Below, one piece after another: positions 19,248-29,191 of a stretch of DNA of 64,000 bases. The position numbers were made by a program, and so were the translations under genes. This DNA is from Amphritea balenae. Lineage in GTDB: Bacteria; Pseudomonadota; Gammaproteobacteria; Pseudomonadales; Balneatricaceae. A model generated the notes under the pieces. That model worked only from the letters and a program-made list of their open reading frames with translations, did no database searches and was not told the origin of the DNA. Where the stretch lies: assembly GCF_003858655.1 (NCBI RefSeq), contig NZ_RQXV01000015.1, positions 1 through 64,000 of the forward strand, read 5' to 3'. Each line of letters opens with the position of its first letter. The first letter of the stretch is position 1.

Positions 19248-21785
19248 ATGGCAGAAGTCAGTGTAAAACAACTTGCCGAGGTAGTTGGCGTTCCCGTTGA
19301 TCGTTTGCTTACGCAGATGAAAGAAGCAGGTATTTCAGGCAAAAATGATGCAGCATCAGTAACCGAAGATGAGCGTCAGAAACTGCTGAATCATTTGAAG
19401 CGTAGCCACGGTGAAAAAACCGATGGTGAGCCTAAGAAAATTACCATGAAGCGTAAAACGACAAGCCAGCTTAAAGTGGCTGGTGCGTCAGGTAAGAAAA
19501 CTATCAACGTAGAAGTACGTAAGAAGCGTACTTACGTGAAGCGCTCTGAAGTTGATGATGCGCCAGCTAAGCCTGCTGCAACCGATGCATTAGGTGCTGA
19601 GCTTAAGCAACAGTCACGTCGTGATGATGATCTGCAGGCTGCGCAGCAAAAGCAGCGTGAAGAAACTCGCCAGAAGGCTGCTGCTGAAGCGAAAGCAAAG
19701 GCTAAGCGTGAAACCGATGCGAATGCTAAAAAAGCCGCACCGGCCAGACCTTCCAGTGCTAAGCCTGCGGGTAACAAACCAGCAGGTAATAAGCCTACGG
19801 GTAATAAGCCAGCTGCAGCACCTGCAGCTCCAGCTAAGCAGGACAAGAAACCTGCTCGCGAGAAGAATTTCCGTAGCCAGGATAAGCCAGCAGCAGGTCG
19901 TAAAGATAATAAGCGTCTGTCCCGTAATAAGTCTGGCGGTCGTGATAATCGTCGCGGCAAACCAGCGCAGAAGGCGATGACCAGCGCCAACGTTCAGGCG
20001 TTTGAGCGTCCAACTGCACCAGTGATTCATGAAGTATCAATTCCTGAGTCAATCTCTGTTGCTGATCTGGCGAAGAAAATGTCGGTTAAGGCCGCTGACC
20101 TGATTAAGGTAATGTTTAAGATGGGTGCTATGGCGACCATCAACTCAGTTATCGATCAGGACACTGCTACGCTGGTTGTTGAAGAGATGGGCCACACTGC
20201 TGTGCCTATGTCTGAGAATACCGTCGAAGATCAGTTGGTAGAAACATCTACCGGTGAAGAGATCGTTGGTGATCAGGTTGAGCGTGCACCGGTTGTTACC
20301 GTTATGGGTCACGTAGACCACGGTAAAACATCGCTGCTGGATTACATTCGTGAAACCCGCGTTGCGGCAGGCGAGTCCGGTGGTATTACCCAGCACATTG
20401 GTGCATACCACGTTGAAACTGGCCATGGCATGGTTAGCTTCCTGGATACTCCTGGACACGCAGCGTTTACCGCAATGCGTGCCCGTGGTGCTCAGCTGAC
20501 CGATATCGTAATCCTGGTAGTTGCTGCTGATGACGGTGTAATGCCGCAAACAGAAGAAGCGGTTAACCATGCTAAATCGGCAGGTGTTCCGCTGGTTATT
20601 GCGGTTAACAAGATCGATAAAGAAGAAGCGGATCCGGATCGTGTTAAAAACGAGCTGGCACAACGCGACGTTATCCCAGAGGATTGGGGTGGTGACGTAC
20701 AGTTTGTTAACGTTTCTGCTAAGACTGGTGAAGGCATTGATGCGCTTCTGGATGCGGTACTGCTGCAATCAGAACTGCTGGAACTGAAAGCTGTTCCTGA
20801 TGCGGCTGGTCGTGGTGTAGTAGTTGAATCCCGTCTTGATAAAGGCCGTGGTCCTGTTGCAACATTGCTGGTTCAGAACGGTACCCTGAAACAGGGCGAT
20901 ATCGTACTGGCAGGTCTGCAGTATGGACGTGTTCGTGCCATGCTGGATGAGAACGGTGCACCGGTTAAGTCCGCTGGTCCGTCTATCCCGGTAGAAATCC
21001 TGGGTCTTGATGGTACGCCGGGTGCAGGTGATGAGTTCACCGTTGTGTCTAACGAGAAGAAAGCCCGTGAAGTGGCAATGTTCCGTCAGGGCAAATACCG
21101 CGAGATTAAACTGCAGCGTCAGCAGCAGGCTAAGCTTGAGAACCTGTTTGAAAACATGCAGGCCGGTGAAGTTAAGACGCTGAACATCGTTCTTAAAACA
21201 GACGTACGTGGCTCTTTAGAAGCACTGTCAGCATCACTGGTTGATCTGAGTACTGAAGAAGTTAAAGTCAACATCGTTGGTAGCGGTGTAGGTGGTATCG
21301 CCGAAACTGATGCTAACCTGGCGCTGGCATCCAGCTCTATTATGGTTGGCTTCAACGTACGTGCTGATGCTCAGGCTCGTGCAATCGTCGAACGTGAAGA
21401 GATGGAGCTGCGTTACTACAGCGTAATCTACGATGTAATCGATGATGTAAAACAGGCGATGACAGGTCTGCTGTCACCTGAGTTCAAAGAAGAGATCGTT
21501 GGTATTGCTGAAGTACGTGATGTATTCCGTGCACCTAAGATCGGCGCAGTTGCCGGTTGTATGGTTACCGAGGGTACTGTATTCCGTAACAAGCGTATCC
21601 GTGTCCTGCGTGAAAACGTTGTAATCTATGAAGGCGAGCTGGAATCACTGCGTCGCTTTAAAGACAACGTTGCTGAAGTACGTCAGGGTATGGAATGTGG
21701 TATCGGCGTGAAGAACTACAACGATGTTAAAGTCGGCGATCAGATCGAAGTCTTTGATACTATTGAAGTTGCACGTACACTCTGA
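19248..21785 (+). CDS. infB: Translation initiation factor IF-2
   Basis: This GTPase delivers fMet-tRNA to the 30S subunit. N-terminal IF2-N modules are followed by a long Lys/Ala/Pro/Gln-rich linker with a short tandem repeat ([16 protein letters not shown]), then the G domain: G1 [13 protein letters not shown]3 DTPGH, G4 NKID. The C-terminal fMet-binding domain follows. ATG 19248 ([14 protein letters not shown], 845 residues) has GGAGGAG upstream. Internal starts giving shorter IF-2 isoforms are possible but not assignable here. Confidence 0.97.
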   Translation: MAEVSVKQLAEVVGVPVDRLLTQMKEAGISGKNDAASVTEDERQKLLNHLKRSHGEKTDGEPKKITMKRKTTSQLKVAGASGKKTINVEVRKKRTYVKRSEVDDAPAKPAATDALGAELKQQSRRDDDLQAAQQKQREETRQKAAAEAKAKAKRETDANAKKAAPARPSSAKPAGNKPAGNKPTGNKPAAAPAAPAKQDKKPAREKNFRSQDKPAAGRKDNKRLSRNKSGGRDNRRGKPAQKAMTSANVQAFERPTAPVIHEVSIPESISVADLAKKMSVKAADLIKVMFKMGAMATINSVIDQDTATLVVEEMGHTAVPMSENTVEDQLVETSTGEEIVGDQVERAPVVTVMGHVDHGKTSLLDYIRETRVAAGESGGITQHIGAYHVETGHGMVSFLDTPGHAAFTAMRARGAQLTDIVILVVAADDGVMPQTEEAVNHAKSAGVPLVIAVNKIDKEEADPDRVKNELAQRDVIPEDWGGDVQFVNVSAKTGEGIDALLDAVLLQSELLELKAVPDAAGRGVVVESRLDKGRGPVATLLVQNGTLKQGDIVLAGLQYGRVRAMLDENGAPVKSAGPSIPVEILGLDGTPGAGDEFTVVSNEKKAREVAMFRQGKYREIKLQRQQQAKLENLFENMQAGEVKTLNIVLKTDVRGSLEALSASLVDLSTEEVKVNIVGSGVGGIAETDANLALASSSIMVGFNVRADAQARAIVEREEMELRYYSVIYDVIDDVKQAMTGLLSPEFKEEIVGIAEVRDVFRAPKIGAVAGCMVTEGTVFRNKRIRVLRENVVIYEGELESLRRFKDNVAEVRQGMECGIGVKNYNDVKVGDQIEVFDTIEVARTL

Positions 21786-21799
21786 GTTAACGAGATAGC

Positions 21800-22204
21800 A
21801 TGCCAAAAGACTATAGCCGTACACAACGGGTAGCTGACCAGATCCAGAAGGATCTGGCCCAGCTTATCCAGCGTGAGATAAAAGACCCGCGTCTGGGGAT
21901 GGTAACTATCAGCTACGTCAAGATCGCCAAAGATCTTGGCTATGCTGATGTTTACGTCACTGTCATGGCGATGGGTGGTAAAGATGAAGCGACCGCTGTT
22001 AAAGAATCCCTTAAGGTTCTGAATAACGCGTCTGGCTTCCTGCGTGGGCAACTGTCCCGCCAGATCAAACTGCGGGTGATGCCGCACTTACGTTTTCATT
22101 TCGATGAAAGTGTTGATCGCGGACGTCGCTTGAATGATCTGATCATTCAGGTTAACCGGGATGACAGCAGTCGTTCAGACAGCGATTCGGAAGACGGGGA
22201 ATAA
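21800..22204 (+). CDS. rbfA: 30S ribosome-binding factor RbfA
   Basis: This small KH-fold protein assists 16S rRNA 5' maturation and cold adaptation. At 134 residues it matches the family (E. coli 133), with RVADQIQKDLAQLIQREIKDPRLG near the N-terminus and the KH region around YADVYVTVM. The Ser/Asp-rich tail is variable. It lies 14 bp after infB and 3 bp before truB. Confidence 0.96.
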   Translation: MPKDYSRTQRVADQIQKDLAQLIQREIKDPRLGMVTISYVKIAKDLGYADVYVTVMAMGGKDEATAVKESLKVLNNASGFLRGQLSRQIKLRVMPHLRFHFDESVDRGRRLNDLIIQVNRDDSSRSDSDSEDGE

Positions 22205-22207
22205 CCA

Positions 22208-23170
22208 TTGGCAAGGCGGGCAAAAGGCCGGCCGGTCAACGGTATCTTTCTGCTCGATAAGCCGGGTGGAATATCGTCAAACCGGGCGCTACAAATTGTA
22301 AAACGACTCTATGGTGCCGCTAAAGCAGGCCATACCGGAGCGCTGGATCCACTGGCGACCGGTATGTTGCCGCTCTGCTTTGGTGAGGCAACCAAATTTT
22401 CACAGTTTCTGCTCAACGCTGATAAGCGTTATATCACGACCGCTAAACTAGGCCAGCGCACCGATACCAGTGATGCTGATGGTCAGGTTGTTGAAGAACG
22501 TCCTCTGCCGGAAAATCTGACCCTGGAGCAGATCGATGATCTGTTGCAAAGTCAGTTTACTGGTCTGATTACCCAGGTTCCTTCAATGTTTTCGGCCCTG
22601 AAGCATAATGGTCAGCCGCTTTATAAGCTGGCGCGTCAGGGCATAGAAGTTGAAGTGAAAAGTCGTCAGATCACGGTATACAGTATTGATGTACTGGATT
22701 TCCGCGGTGATGAGGTTGATCTGGATATTCGCTGCAGCAAAGGCACTTATATTCGCTCAATAGTGCAGGATATGGGTGAAATGCTGGGCTGTGGAGCACA
22801 TGTTCAGATGCTGCGCCGACTAGACTCGGGCCCTTATAAGGCCGACAAGATGATGCCATTGGCTGATTTAGAGCAGCTAGTCGCAGATATGGGCAGTGAT
22901 GCTGAGCCGGAAAGCATACAAAAGCGTCTTGATGAGTTATTATTGCCATCCTGGAGTCCGGTCGCTGATACCCCAGAGGTACAGTTAACTGAATCCCAGA
23001 CCCGTACGCTCTGTTTTGGGCAGACGGTGGTGTTGGATTTTCCTTCTGGGGAGAATCCTGCAGAGCCATTGATCCGTATTATTGATGCGGACAGTGGGCG
23101 CTTTTTAGGTATTGGTGAGATCGACGAAAAAGGGCATATATTGCCGCGTCGTCTGATGAGCACACAATAA
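22208..23170 (+). CDS. truB: tRNA pseudouridine-55 synthase TruB
   Basis: TruB makes pseudouridine 55 in the T loop of nearly all tRNAs. The catalytic Asp is in GHTGALDPLATGMLP (about residues 42-56), and a C-terminal PUA-like domain follows. Length is 320 (E. coli 314). It starts with TTG right after rbfA, with purine-rich sequence of the rbfA end (GGGGA) acting as ribosome binding site. Confidence 0.96.
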   Translation: MARRAKGRPVNGIFLLDKPGGISSNRALQIVKRLYGAAKAGHTGALDPLATGMLPLCFGEATKFSQFLLNADKRYITTAKLGQRTDTSDADGQVVEERPLPENLTLEQIDDLLQSQFTGLITQVPSMFSALKHNGQPLYKLARQGIEVEVKSRQITVYSIDVLDFRGDEVDLDIRCSKGTYIRSIVQDMGEMLGCGAHVQMLRRLDSGPYKADKMMPLADLEQLVADMGSDAEPESIQKRLDELLLPSWSPVADTPEVQLTESQTRTLCFGQTVVLDFPSGENPAEPLIRIIDADSGRFLGIGEIDEKGHILPRRLMSTQ

Positions 23171-23261
23171 CCTTTATTTGAATTTGCTGGTGTGGCTCAG
23201 GCGGCACCGGCAATCTGACGTTGTACTGAAAATATGCTCGGTCCAACGCGACTTTAAATAC

Positions 23262-23277
23262 CACCACTGAAGTGGTG
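23262..23277 (+). promoter_or_regulatory. rpsO: Hairpin in the rpsO leader (possible S15 operator)
   Basis: CACCACT-GA-AGTGGTG forms a perfect 7-bp stem 27 nt before the rpsO start codon and just before its AGGAG. In E. coli S15 represses its own mRNA at a leader structure; that this hairpin does the same is inference. Confidence 0.35.
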
Positions 23278-23304
23278 TGCATATTCATATTAGGAGTTTT
23301 GAAA

Positions 23305-23574
23305 ATGGCATTATCTGCTGAAAAGAAAGCTGAGATCGTAGCTGACTACGCTCGTGCTGAAGGCGACACTGGTTCTCCAGAAGTACAAGTTGCACTGCTG
23401 ACACACAACATCGTTGGCCTGCAGTCTCACTTCAAGGGTCACATCCACGACCACCATTCTCGTCGCGGTCTGATCCGTATGGTAAACCAGCGTCGTAAGC
23501 TGCTGGACTACCTGAAGAAGAAAAACGTAAGCCGTTACGCTGATCTGATCAAGCGTCTTGGTCTGCGTCGCTAA
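23305..23574 (+). CDS. rpsO: Ribosomal protein S15
   Basis: This 30S primary binding protein on the central domain of 16S rRNA is 89 residues, the normal size. The conserved [14 protein letters not shown] and [20 protein letters not shown] helices are intact. ATG 23305 with AGGAG upstream is clearly the start; an upstream in-frame GTG is not conserved. A strong terminator follows. Confidence 0.98.
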   Translation: MALSAEKKAEIVADYARAEGDTGSPEVQVALLTHNIVGLQSHFKGHIHDHHSRRGLIRMVNQRRKLLDYLKKKNVSRYADLIKRLGLRR

Positions 23575-23583
23575 GATAATGTT

Positions 23584-23612
23584 CCGGGGTCATCTTTGAT
23601 GACCCCGGTTCT
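23584..23612 (+). terminator. Rho-independent terminator after rpsO
   Basis: The 11-bp stem CCGGGGTCATC / GATGACCCCGG is followed by TTCTTTTA, 9 bp after the rpsO stop. Read-through to pnp is known in E. coli. Confidence 0.9.
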
Positions 23613-23634
23613 TTTATGAGCGTAAAAAACAGAG

Positions 23635-23735
23635 ACCTGTAAACGTACATACCAACCAGCCTGTACTCTGGTGAGTTCTGCTAACAGAGCCCAGCAGAGT
23701 ACTGGCTACAAAGAGGCCGGTATGGCGAGACAGGT
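23635..23735 (+). promoter_or_regulatory. pnp: Long stem-loop in the pnp leader (likely RNase III site)
   Basis: A 13-bp arm at 23658-23670 pairs with 23695-23707 with one mismatch, with a small inner TCTG-CTAA-CAGA hairpin. Outer ACCTGT/ACAGGT and CATACC/GGTATG pairs extend it. In E. coli an RNase III-cut stem in the pnp leader mediates PNPase autoregulation; the position and size here suggest the same. Confidence 0.65.
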
Positions 23736-23770
23736 TATTTCAATTTTGCATCAAGGTAAGGAATAACATC

Positions 23771-25876
23771 GTGCCACAAGCAATTACTAAGACTTTTCAA
23801 TACGGTAAGCATGAAGTAACGCTGGAAACCGGACGTGTTGCACGTCAGGCGACTGGTGCTGTACTGGTAACTATGGGTGGTGTACAGGTTCTGTGTACTG
23901 TTGTTGGCGCTAAGAAAGGCCGTCCAGGTCAGGACTTCTTCCCGCTGTCTGTTCACTATCAGCAGAAGTACTATGCTGTTGGTCGTATCCCAGGTGGTTT
24001 CTTCAAGCGTGAAGCACGCCCATCTGAGAAAGAAACACTGACCTCGCGTCTGATCGACCGTCCAATTCGTCCATTGTTCCCTAAGGGTTACATGAACGAA
24101 GTACAGGTTATCTGTACTGTTATGTCTGCTGACAAGATCAATGATCCAGATATCGCAGCGATGATCGGTACGTCTGCAGCACTGTCTATCTCCGGTATCC
24201 CATTCCAGGGTCCAATCGGTGGCGCACGTGTTGGTTATACCGAAGAGCAGGGTTACTTCCTGAACCCAACGTTTGAAGAACTTGAAGGCTCCATGCTGGA
24301 CATGGTTGTTGCCGGTACTTCTGATGCGGTTCTGATGGTTGAATCTGAAGCTCAGGAACTGTCTGAAGACGAGATGCTGGGTGCGGTTGTTTACGGACAC
24401 CAGCAGATGCAGACCGTGATCAATGCGATCAACGAGCTGACCGCTGAAGCCGGTAAAGAGAAGTGGGTGTGGACACCTGCTGAAAAGAACGAAACGCTGA
24501 TCGAGCAGGTTCGTGGTGTCGCTGGCGAAGGTATTGCTGAAGCTTACCAGACTGCTGACAAGATGCAGCGTCAGGCTGCTCTGAGCACGTTGAAGACACA
24601 AGCGGTTGACGCACTGTGCGGCGAAGAAGAAGGTCAGGCTTCTGCTGATGAAGTTTCCGGTATCTTTAGCTCACTGGAAAAAGAGATTGTTCGTGGTCGC
24701 ATCGTAGATGGTCAGCCACGTATCGATGGTCGTGACGGCAAGACTGTTCGTCCAATCGAAGTAGAGATCGATGTACTGACCGGTACACACGGTTCTTCAC
24801 TGTTTACCCGTGGTGAAACTCAGTCAGTAGTTACTTGTACTCTGGGTACTGCCCGTGATCAGCAGATCATCGATGCGCTGGAAGGCGAACGTCGTGATCC
24901 ATTCATGCTGCATTACAACTTCCCTCCATACTCTGTTGGTGAAGCGGGTCGTATGATGTCTGCTGGCCGTCGTGAGATTGGTCACGGTCGTCTGGCACGT
25001 CGTGGTGTTGCAGCGGTTCTGCCGTCTCAGGAAGATTTCCCTTACACTATTCGTGTTGTATCTGAGATCACTGAATCTAACGGTTCAAGCTCTATGGCTT
25101 CTGTTTGTGGTGCGTCTCTGTCTATGATGGATGCGGGTGTACCTCTGAAGGCGCCAGTTGCGGGTATCGCAATGGGTCTGGTTAAAGAAGGTGATCGTTT
25201 CACCGTACTGACCGACATCCTGGGTGACGAAGATCACCTGGGTGACATGGACTTTAAAGTAGCCGGTACTGATGCAGGTATTACTGCACTGCAGATGGAT
25301 ATCAAGATCACCGGTATTACCGAAGAGATCATGGATATCGCACTGGAGCAGGCATACGAAGCGCGTGCTCACATCCTGAAAGAGATGGCGAAAGTTATCG
25401 GTTACGCTCGTCCAGAGCTGCCAGACAACGCGCCTGCAATGACACTGATCGAGATCAACCCTGAGAAGATCCGTGACGTTATCGGTAAAGGTGGTGCAAC
25501 TATCCGTGCGCTGACTGAAGAGACCGGTGCGACTATCGATATCGAAGATACTGGTATCGTACGTATCTACGCAGCTGACAAGGCTGCTGCTAAGCTGGCA
25601 ACTGATCGCGTTAAAGAGATCACTGCTGAAGCTGAAGTAGGTAAGATCTACGAAGGTAAGGTTGTACGCTTGGAAGAGTTCGGTGCGTTCATTAACATCC
25701 TGCCGGGTAAAGATGGTCTGGTACACATCTCTCAGATCGCTAACAAGCGTATTGAGAAAGTAACTGATTACATCAAGATGGACGATGTAGTTAAGGTTAA
25801 GGTACTGGACGTTGATCCACGTGGCCGTATCAAGCTGACTATGCGTGATATGGAACAGGACGAAACAGTAGAGTGA
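23771..25876 (+). CDS. pnp: Polynucleotide phosphorylase
   Basis: This is the phosphorolytic 3'-5' exoribonuclease of the RNA degradosome. Two RNase PH cores are present (the second with [15 protein letters not shown] and the [19 protein letters not shown] region), followed by KH ([20 protein letters not shown]) and S1 ([21 protein letters not shown]) domains. Length 701 is normal. The start is GTG 23771 behind AAGGTAAGGA. The leader carries a long stem-loop. Confidence 0.98.
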   Translation: MPQAITKTFQYGKHEVTLETGRVARQATGAVLVTMGGVQVLCTVVGAKKGRPGQDFFPLSVHYQQKYYAVGRIPGGFFKREARPSEKETLTSRLIDRPIRPLFPKGYMNEVQVICTVMSADKINDPDIAAMIGTSAALSISGIPFQGPIGGARVGYTEEQGYFLNPTFEELEGSMLDMVVAGTSDAVLMVESEAQELSEDEMLGAVVYGHQQMQTVINAINELTAEAGKEKWVWTPAEKNETLIEQVRGVAGEGIAEAYQTADKMQRQAALSTLKTQAVDALCGEEEGQASADEVSGIFSSLEKEIVRGRIVDGQPRIDGRDGKTVRPIEVEIDVLTGTHGSSLFTRGETQSVVTCTLGTARDQQIIDALEGERRDPFMLHYNFPPYSVGEAGRMMSAGRREIGHGRLARRGVAAVLPSQEDFPYTIRVVSEITESNGSSSMASVCGASLSMMDAGVPLKAPVAGIAMGLVKEGDRFTVLTDILGDEDHLGDMDFKVAGTDAGITALQMDIKITGITEEIMDIALEQAYEARAHILKEMAKVIGYARPELPDNAPAMTLIEINPEKIRDVIGKGGATIRALTEETGATIDIEDTGIVRIYAADKAAAKLATDRVKEITAEAEVGKIYEGKVVRLEEFGAFINILPGKDGLVHISQIANKRIEKVTDYIKMDDVVKVKVLDVDPRGRIKLTMRDMEQDETVE

Positions 25877-25894
25877 TAGCTCACTCTCCGTTAT

Positions 25895-25925
25895 AAAAAA
25901 GCCCCGCACTGCGGGGCTTTTTTGT
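25895..25925 (+). terminator. Rho-independent terminator after pnp
   Basis: Hairpin AAAAAGCCCCGC-ACT-GCGGGGCTTTTTT, bidirectional in shape, 19 bp after the pnp stop. Confidence 0.9.
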
Positions 25926-26002
25926 TTTTAGAGAATAAATAAGAGATAGAGCAAAGTTGCTAAATTATATTCTGATGATGCCAGCTTGTTTCATTGAGTA
26001 GC

Positions 26003-27409
26003 CTATTCTGCAATGAAAGGCGCTTTTAATTTACTACTATTTAAACCTGTAGTGGCGCTTTCTGAAGAAAGGTTTAAAGGGATATCACTATCATTGATAT
26101 TTGGTAGTGCCCGGATACGCACGACCAGCGAATCAATTTGAGAGTTGCTTAACTTGTCACTACAGCTGTCTGCATTGTCCTTACTCCAACATTTCTTTGC
26201 TCTGTAGTTATTCAAAGCCAATGTAAATTGATCAAAAAACCGACTGGCAGTTAGAGCTTTGTTGTCCTTCTTTTGTTGCCATTGAGATAGTTTGACTGGT
26301 TTATCCGCGTTAGGTGTTGGCGGAAGGGGCTGCTCTAATAAATAAAGCTTATCCGATAGTGTACTAAACAGGTCTGAACTGACAATTTGATTAAGCCTTT
26401 GACGCCAGATTTTTTCGATTTCAGAAGTACTGGCATCCTGCTTACTTTCCAGCTCTTTTAGTAGAACAGCGAGAGTTTGCTGCTTGTCTAATGATGCTTC
26501 TGCAAAGCCTTTCTGAATCTGAACAACCATATAAGTATTTTCCTGATATTCAACACATTGTGGGCTGCTTGAGGTTGTGCAGGTCATAAGTCGCCCTCGG
26601 CCGGTATCAAACTTCAGGTTGTCCCAATGATTCGTATTTGAATTATCCTGACGTACAAACAGGTAGTTTCCGGCACTAAGGTGAGGATATGGAACGCCAT
26701 GGACGCCGCCCTCAGGCGCTAAGACCATACTGAAACTAAAAATACGGTCGTGTTGTTCTCCCTGCAGTAGAGAGAGACCCAAATCTTCAAGTAATGAGAG
26801 TGTTGCTGTTGCAGGTGCCAGGCTTTTCTTACCATAGTCCGCCAGTGTCTTGATTAGATTGCTGCTTTGCTCTCCCTGAATATCCAGCTCCATTATATGT
26901 AGCTGAAGAATAAGCGGTTTACCCGTATAGGTGATGGGTCCATAGATTGGAAGGTAAGATAAATTCAGTGCCTGGCCTTCCTGTACACCATCAGAATAGT
27001 ATACAACTCGTCCCTCTTTGCGGCTTTTATCGCTAGGAAGCAAATCACATCCTTCAATACCTTGTTCGCATGCGTAAGCGATAATAACAATCTCACCATT
27101 ACTTGAACCTGGGGTGTACTCTCCTTTGGTTGGCAGTATCCATTCTGGAAAGTCTTTGATAAACGCCTGACTAAGGTGGATAGATAGTTTGTCGTTTATT
27201 CGAACCGGGTTGCTGACCTCAGAGTCATTAAGGTAGCGATTTGTTATTAGTTGGCTATAAGCGCAGTCACTGAAGCAAGGAGTGCTAGCCGAAGGCTCAG
27301 ACATTGCGTAATCGGTATGTCCCTCTTGAATATGGGAGCAGCCATAAATTATCAGAAAGAACCCAGGTATCAATAAATTAGAAAAACTACGTATAGTTCT
27401 CATAAACAT
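26003..27409 (-). CDS. Orphan lipoprotein of unknown function
   Basis: A 468-residue protein with a lipoprotein signal: hydrophobic stretch LIPGFFLIIYGCS with the lipidated Cys near residue 24. The rest shows no motif I recognise. It has scattered paired Cys (for example CFSDC, CEQGIEGCD) that suggest disulfides and an extracytoplasmic location, and a Gln/Lys-rich C-terminal third. It is monocistronic and divergent from the creA-like gene 150 bp away. The start may be either of two nearby ATGs (27409 or 27403). Confidence 0.7.
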   Translation of the reverse strand: MFMRTIRSFSNLLIPGFFLIIYGCSHIQEGHTDYAMSEPSASTPCFSDCAYSQLITNRYLNDSEVSNPVRINDKLSIHLSQAFIKDFPEWILPTKGEYTPGSSNGEIVIIAYACEQGIEGCDLLPSDKSRKEGRVVYYSDGVQEGQALNLSYLPIYGPITYTGKPLILQLHIMELDIQGEQSSNLIKTLADYGKKSLAPATATLSLLEDLGLSLLQGEQHDRIFSFSMVLAPEGGVHGVPYPHLSAGNYLFVRQDNSNTNHWDNLKFDTGRGRLMTCTTSSSPQCVEYQENTYMVVQIQKGFAEASLDKQQTLAVLLKELESKQDASTSEIEKIWRQRLNQIVSSDLFSTLSDKLYLLEQPLPPTPNADKPVKLSQWQQKKDNKALTASRFFDQFTLALNNYRAKKCWSKDNADSCSDKLSNSQIDSLVVRIRALPNINDSDIPLNLSSESATTGLNSSKLKAPFIAE

Positions 27410-27559
27410 TCCATGTAAGGTTTGTATTGGTTTTAATAGGTTTAGTAAAAATGATAGACAAACGCTAATTTAAAATGAATGTTTAGTGTTATTTATTAGT
27501 ATTAGCTTGAAAGCAAGGGATAGGTATATGAGGCAGAATCTGAAACAGTGGGGGTGGTT

Positions 27560-28042
27560 ATGATTAATCGTTTGTGGAGTGCTGTAGTCGTTTTGATATT
27601 TGTTTGTCTAACAGCAGGTTGTAGTAGTGACGAGGTAGGTGATGTCTCGTTGGGGTTGCTCACCACCAAAGATATTAAACTGAATGTATTAGTGGACCCG
27701 AAAGTACCGGGTGTCACTTGTCATATCGCCAGTGTTGAGGCCGATCTGGATTTTGCTGACCCTAGTGATTCGTCGATCGCTTGTCGTCAAACCGGTGCAA
27801 TTACACCGGATATGATCGCCGGGATAGATCGCACAAAAGATGGTGAGGTGGTATTCAGAAAGTCCAAAAGTGTGCTGTTCAAAACCATGAAGGTGCGCCG
27901 CATTTTCGATGCAGAATCGCAAACACTGATGTACCTGTCTTACTCAACTAAAGAGATCAACGGTAGCTATAAGCACAGCCTGTCGACGGTGCCGCTGTGG
28001 GGAACCATGGCGTATCAAAAAATCACCAATCCGGGTGGTTAG
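27560..28042 (+). CDS. creA: CreA-like exported protein
   Basis: This protein of about 160 residues belongs to the CreA family, periplasmic proteins of unknown role. Similarity to E. coli CreA is seen in DPKVPGVTCHIAS, SIACRQTGAI, GEVVFRKSKSVLFK and LMYLSYSTKEINGSYKHSLSTVPL. The N-terminus ends in LTAGCS, so this homologue is probably a lipoprotein. ATG 27560 is chosen over GTG 27548 because GGGGGTGG lies just upstream. The repeat region begins directly after the stop. Confidence 0.85.
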   Translation: MINRLWSAVVVLIFVCLTAGCSSDEVGDVSLGLLTTKDIKLNVLVDPKVPGVTCHIASVEADLDFADPSDSSIACRQTGAITPDMIAGIDRTKDGEVVFRKSKSVLFKTMKVRRIFDAESQTLMYLSYSTKEINGSYKHSLSTVPLWGTMAYQKITNPGG

Positions 28043-28061
28043 ATTTATCGTCGGGAGAGCT

Positions 28062-28449
28062 TTAAGAGCCGATGTCCGAACGCGTTGCTTGCCCGATCGC
28101 TTCACTGGTCCGATGCGGCTTTGCCGCGTGTCCGAAAAGGCGGAAAAGAAGATATAACCACAGAGAACACAGAGAGCACAGAGAAGAGCGTTAAGAGCCG
28201 ATGTCCGAACGCGTTGCTTGTCCGATCGTTTCACTGTCCGATGCGGCTTTGCCGCGTCCGAAAGAGAGAAAAGATAAGAGCGATTTACCACAGAGGTCAC
28301 AGAGAACACAGAGTAGAGCGTTAAGAGCCGATGTCCGAACGCGTTGCTTGTCCGATCGTTTCACTGGTCCGATGCGGCTTTGCCGCGTGTCCGAAAAGGC
28401 GGAAAAGAAGATATAACCACAGAGGACACAGAGAGCACAGAGTAGAGCG
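28062..28449. repeat. Three tandem ~129-bp repeats of GTCCGA/CACAGAG type
   Basis: Units start at 28062, 28191 and 28321, each opening with TTAAGAGCCGATGTCCGAA. Each holds three to four GTCCGA motifs, a conserved hairpin GCGGC-TTT-GCCGC, then a CCACAGAGRACACAGAG stretch. Units 1 and 3 are nearly identical; unit 2 differs in the middle. No coding frame is conserved. The same modules occur in the opposite orientation at 1-290. Confidence 0.9.
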
Positions 28450-28735
28450 TTAAGATCTCTGTTAATTCTTTTCTCCGTGCCCTTAGTATGCCCCTTGGGT
28501 ACTGTGTCCTCCGTGGTGCAAAATGTTTTTAGGTTCTTATAGTTTCTGAAGAGCGGTTTACCACAGTACCCAAAGGGCGTCTAAGAGCTGATCACCACAG
28601 AGGAAATAGTGAACACAGAGTAGAGCGTTAAGATCTTTGTTTATTCTTTTCTCCGTGTCCTTCGTGTCCTTCGTGTCCTCTGTGGTGCAAACGTCTTTTA
28701 AGCTTTAAGTCTGACGAAGAGTTTTAGAAAAGCTT
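28450..28735. repeat. Inverted CACAGAG-type repeats
   Basis: Two segments, each with a pyrimidine-rich CTCCGTGTCCTTCGTGTC-like arm ending in CTCTGTGGTG (or CTCCGTGGTG), face CCACAGAGGA arms (for example 28594-28603 against 28678-28688), so large imperfect hairpins can form. TTAAGATCT sits before each arm. No gene is visible up to 28748. Confidence 0.7.
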
Positions 28736-28748
28736 CAAACCAGCCACT

Positions 28749-29099
28749 TTATACGGCTGTTTTATATTGGCCCAGTCCGCGTATTGAAGGTTGGTCTGCA
28801 TTGCTGTCGCTCAGTGCCAGTGCTTTGAGTAGCCGGCCGGTGATGCAACTGAAACACTGAGGTCCGTTTCGGCTGCACAGTGAGTTGGCGCAGGCATTGA
28901 GTAACAGTTCATGGGCTGCCTGTTGCTGTACTTTTTGGCTATCTGAGAATAGCTCCGCACAAGTCACTATTCCCTGTTCTAATAACTCAGCGACAGCGCT
29001 GCCGCGCCATTCGGCAATCAGGCTGTCAGATAGTCCACTATGTAACGCAATAACGGGTTCGCGGCGCTCCAGCCAGGCATTAATTCTCAGTGCAGACAT
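28749..29099 (-). CDS. Cysteine-rich hypothetical protein with Fur box
   Basis: A 116-residue soluble protein I cannot assign. Near residues 69-85 it has CANSLCSRNGPQCFSC, a C-x4-C-x6-C-x2-C arrangement suited to an Fe-S or zinc site, loosely reminiscent of the C-terminal cluster of FhuF-type ferric reductases. AAAGGA precedes the ATG and a good Fur box lies about 24 bp upstream, which implies induction under iron limitation. Confidence 0.65.
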   Translation of the reverse strand: MSALRINAWLERREPVIALHSGLSDSLIAEWRGSAVAELLEQGIVTCAELFSDSQKVQQQAAHELLLNACANSLCSRNGPQCFSCITGRLLKALALSDSNADQPSIRGLGQYKTAV

Positions 29100-29122
29100 A
29101 ATGCTTAATTCCTTTAGTTATT

Positions 29123-29141
29123 GATAATGATTCTCATTATG
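29123..29141 (-). promoter_or_regulatory. Fur box
   Basis: GATAATGATTCTCATTATG matches the 19-bp Fur consensus GATAATGATAATCATTATC at 16 of 19 positions, immediately upstream of the minus-strand cysteine-rich gene. Confidence 0.75.
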
Positions 29142-29191
29142 ATTGGTTGAGAGAATATTTCAACTATTATTTTGTGGTGATAGTCAGGGCT

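Noticed and set aside
28062-28449. CRISPR array or tandem coding repeats
   Set aside because: Whole 129-bp units are repeated, including the would-be spacers, and no consistent reading frame exists.
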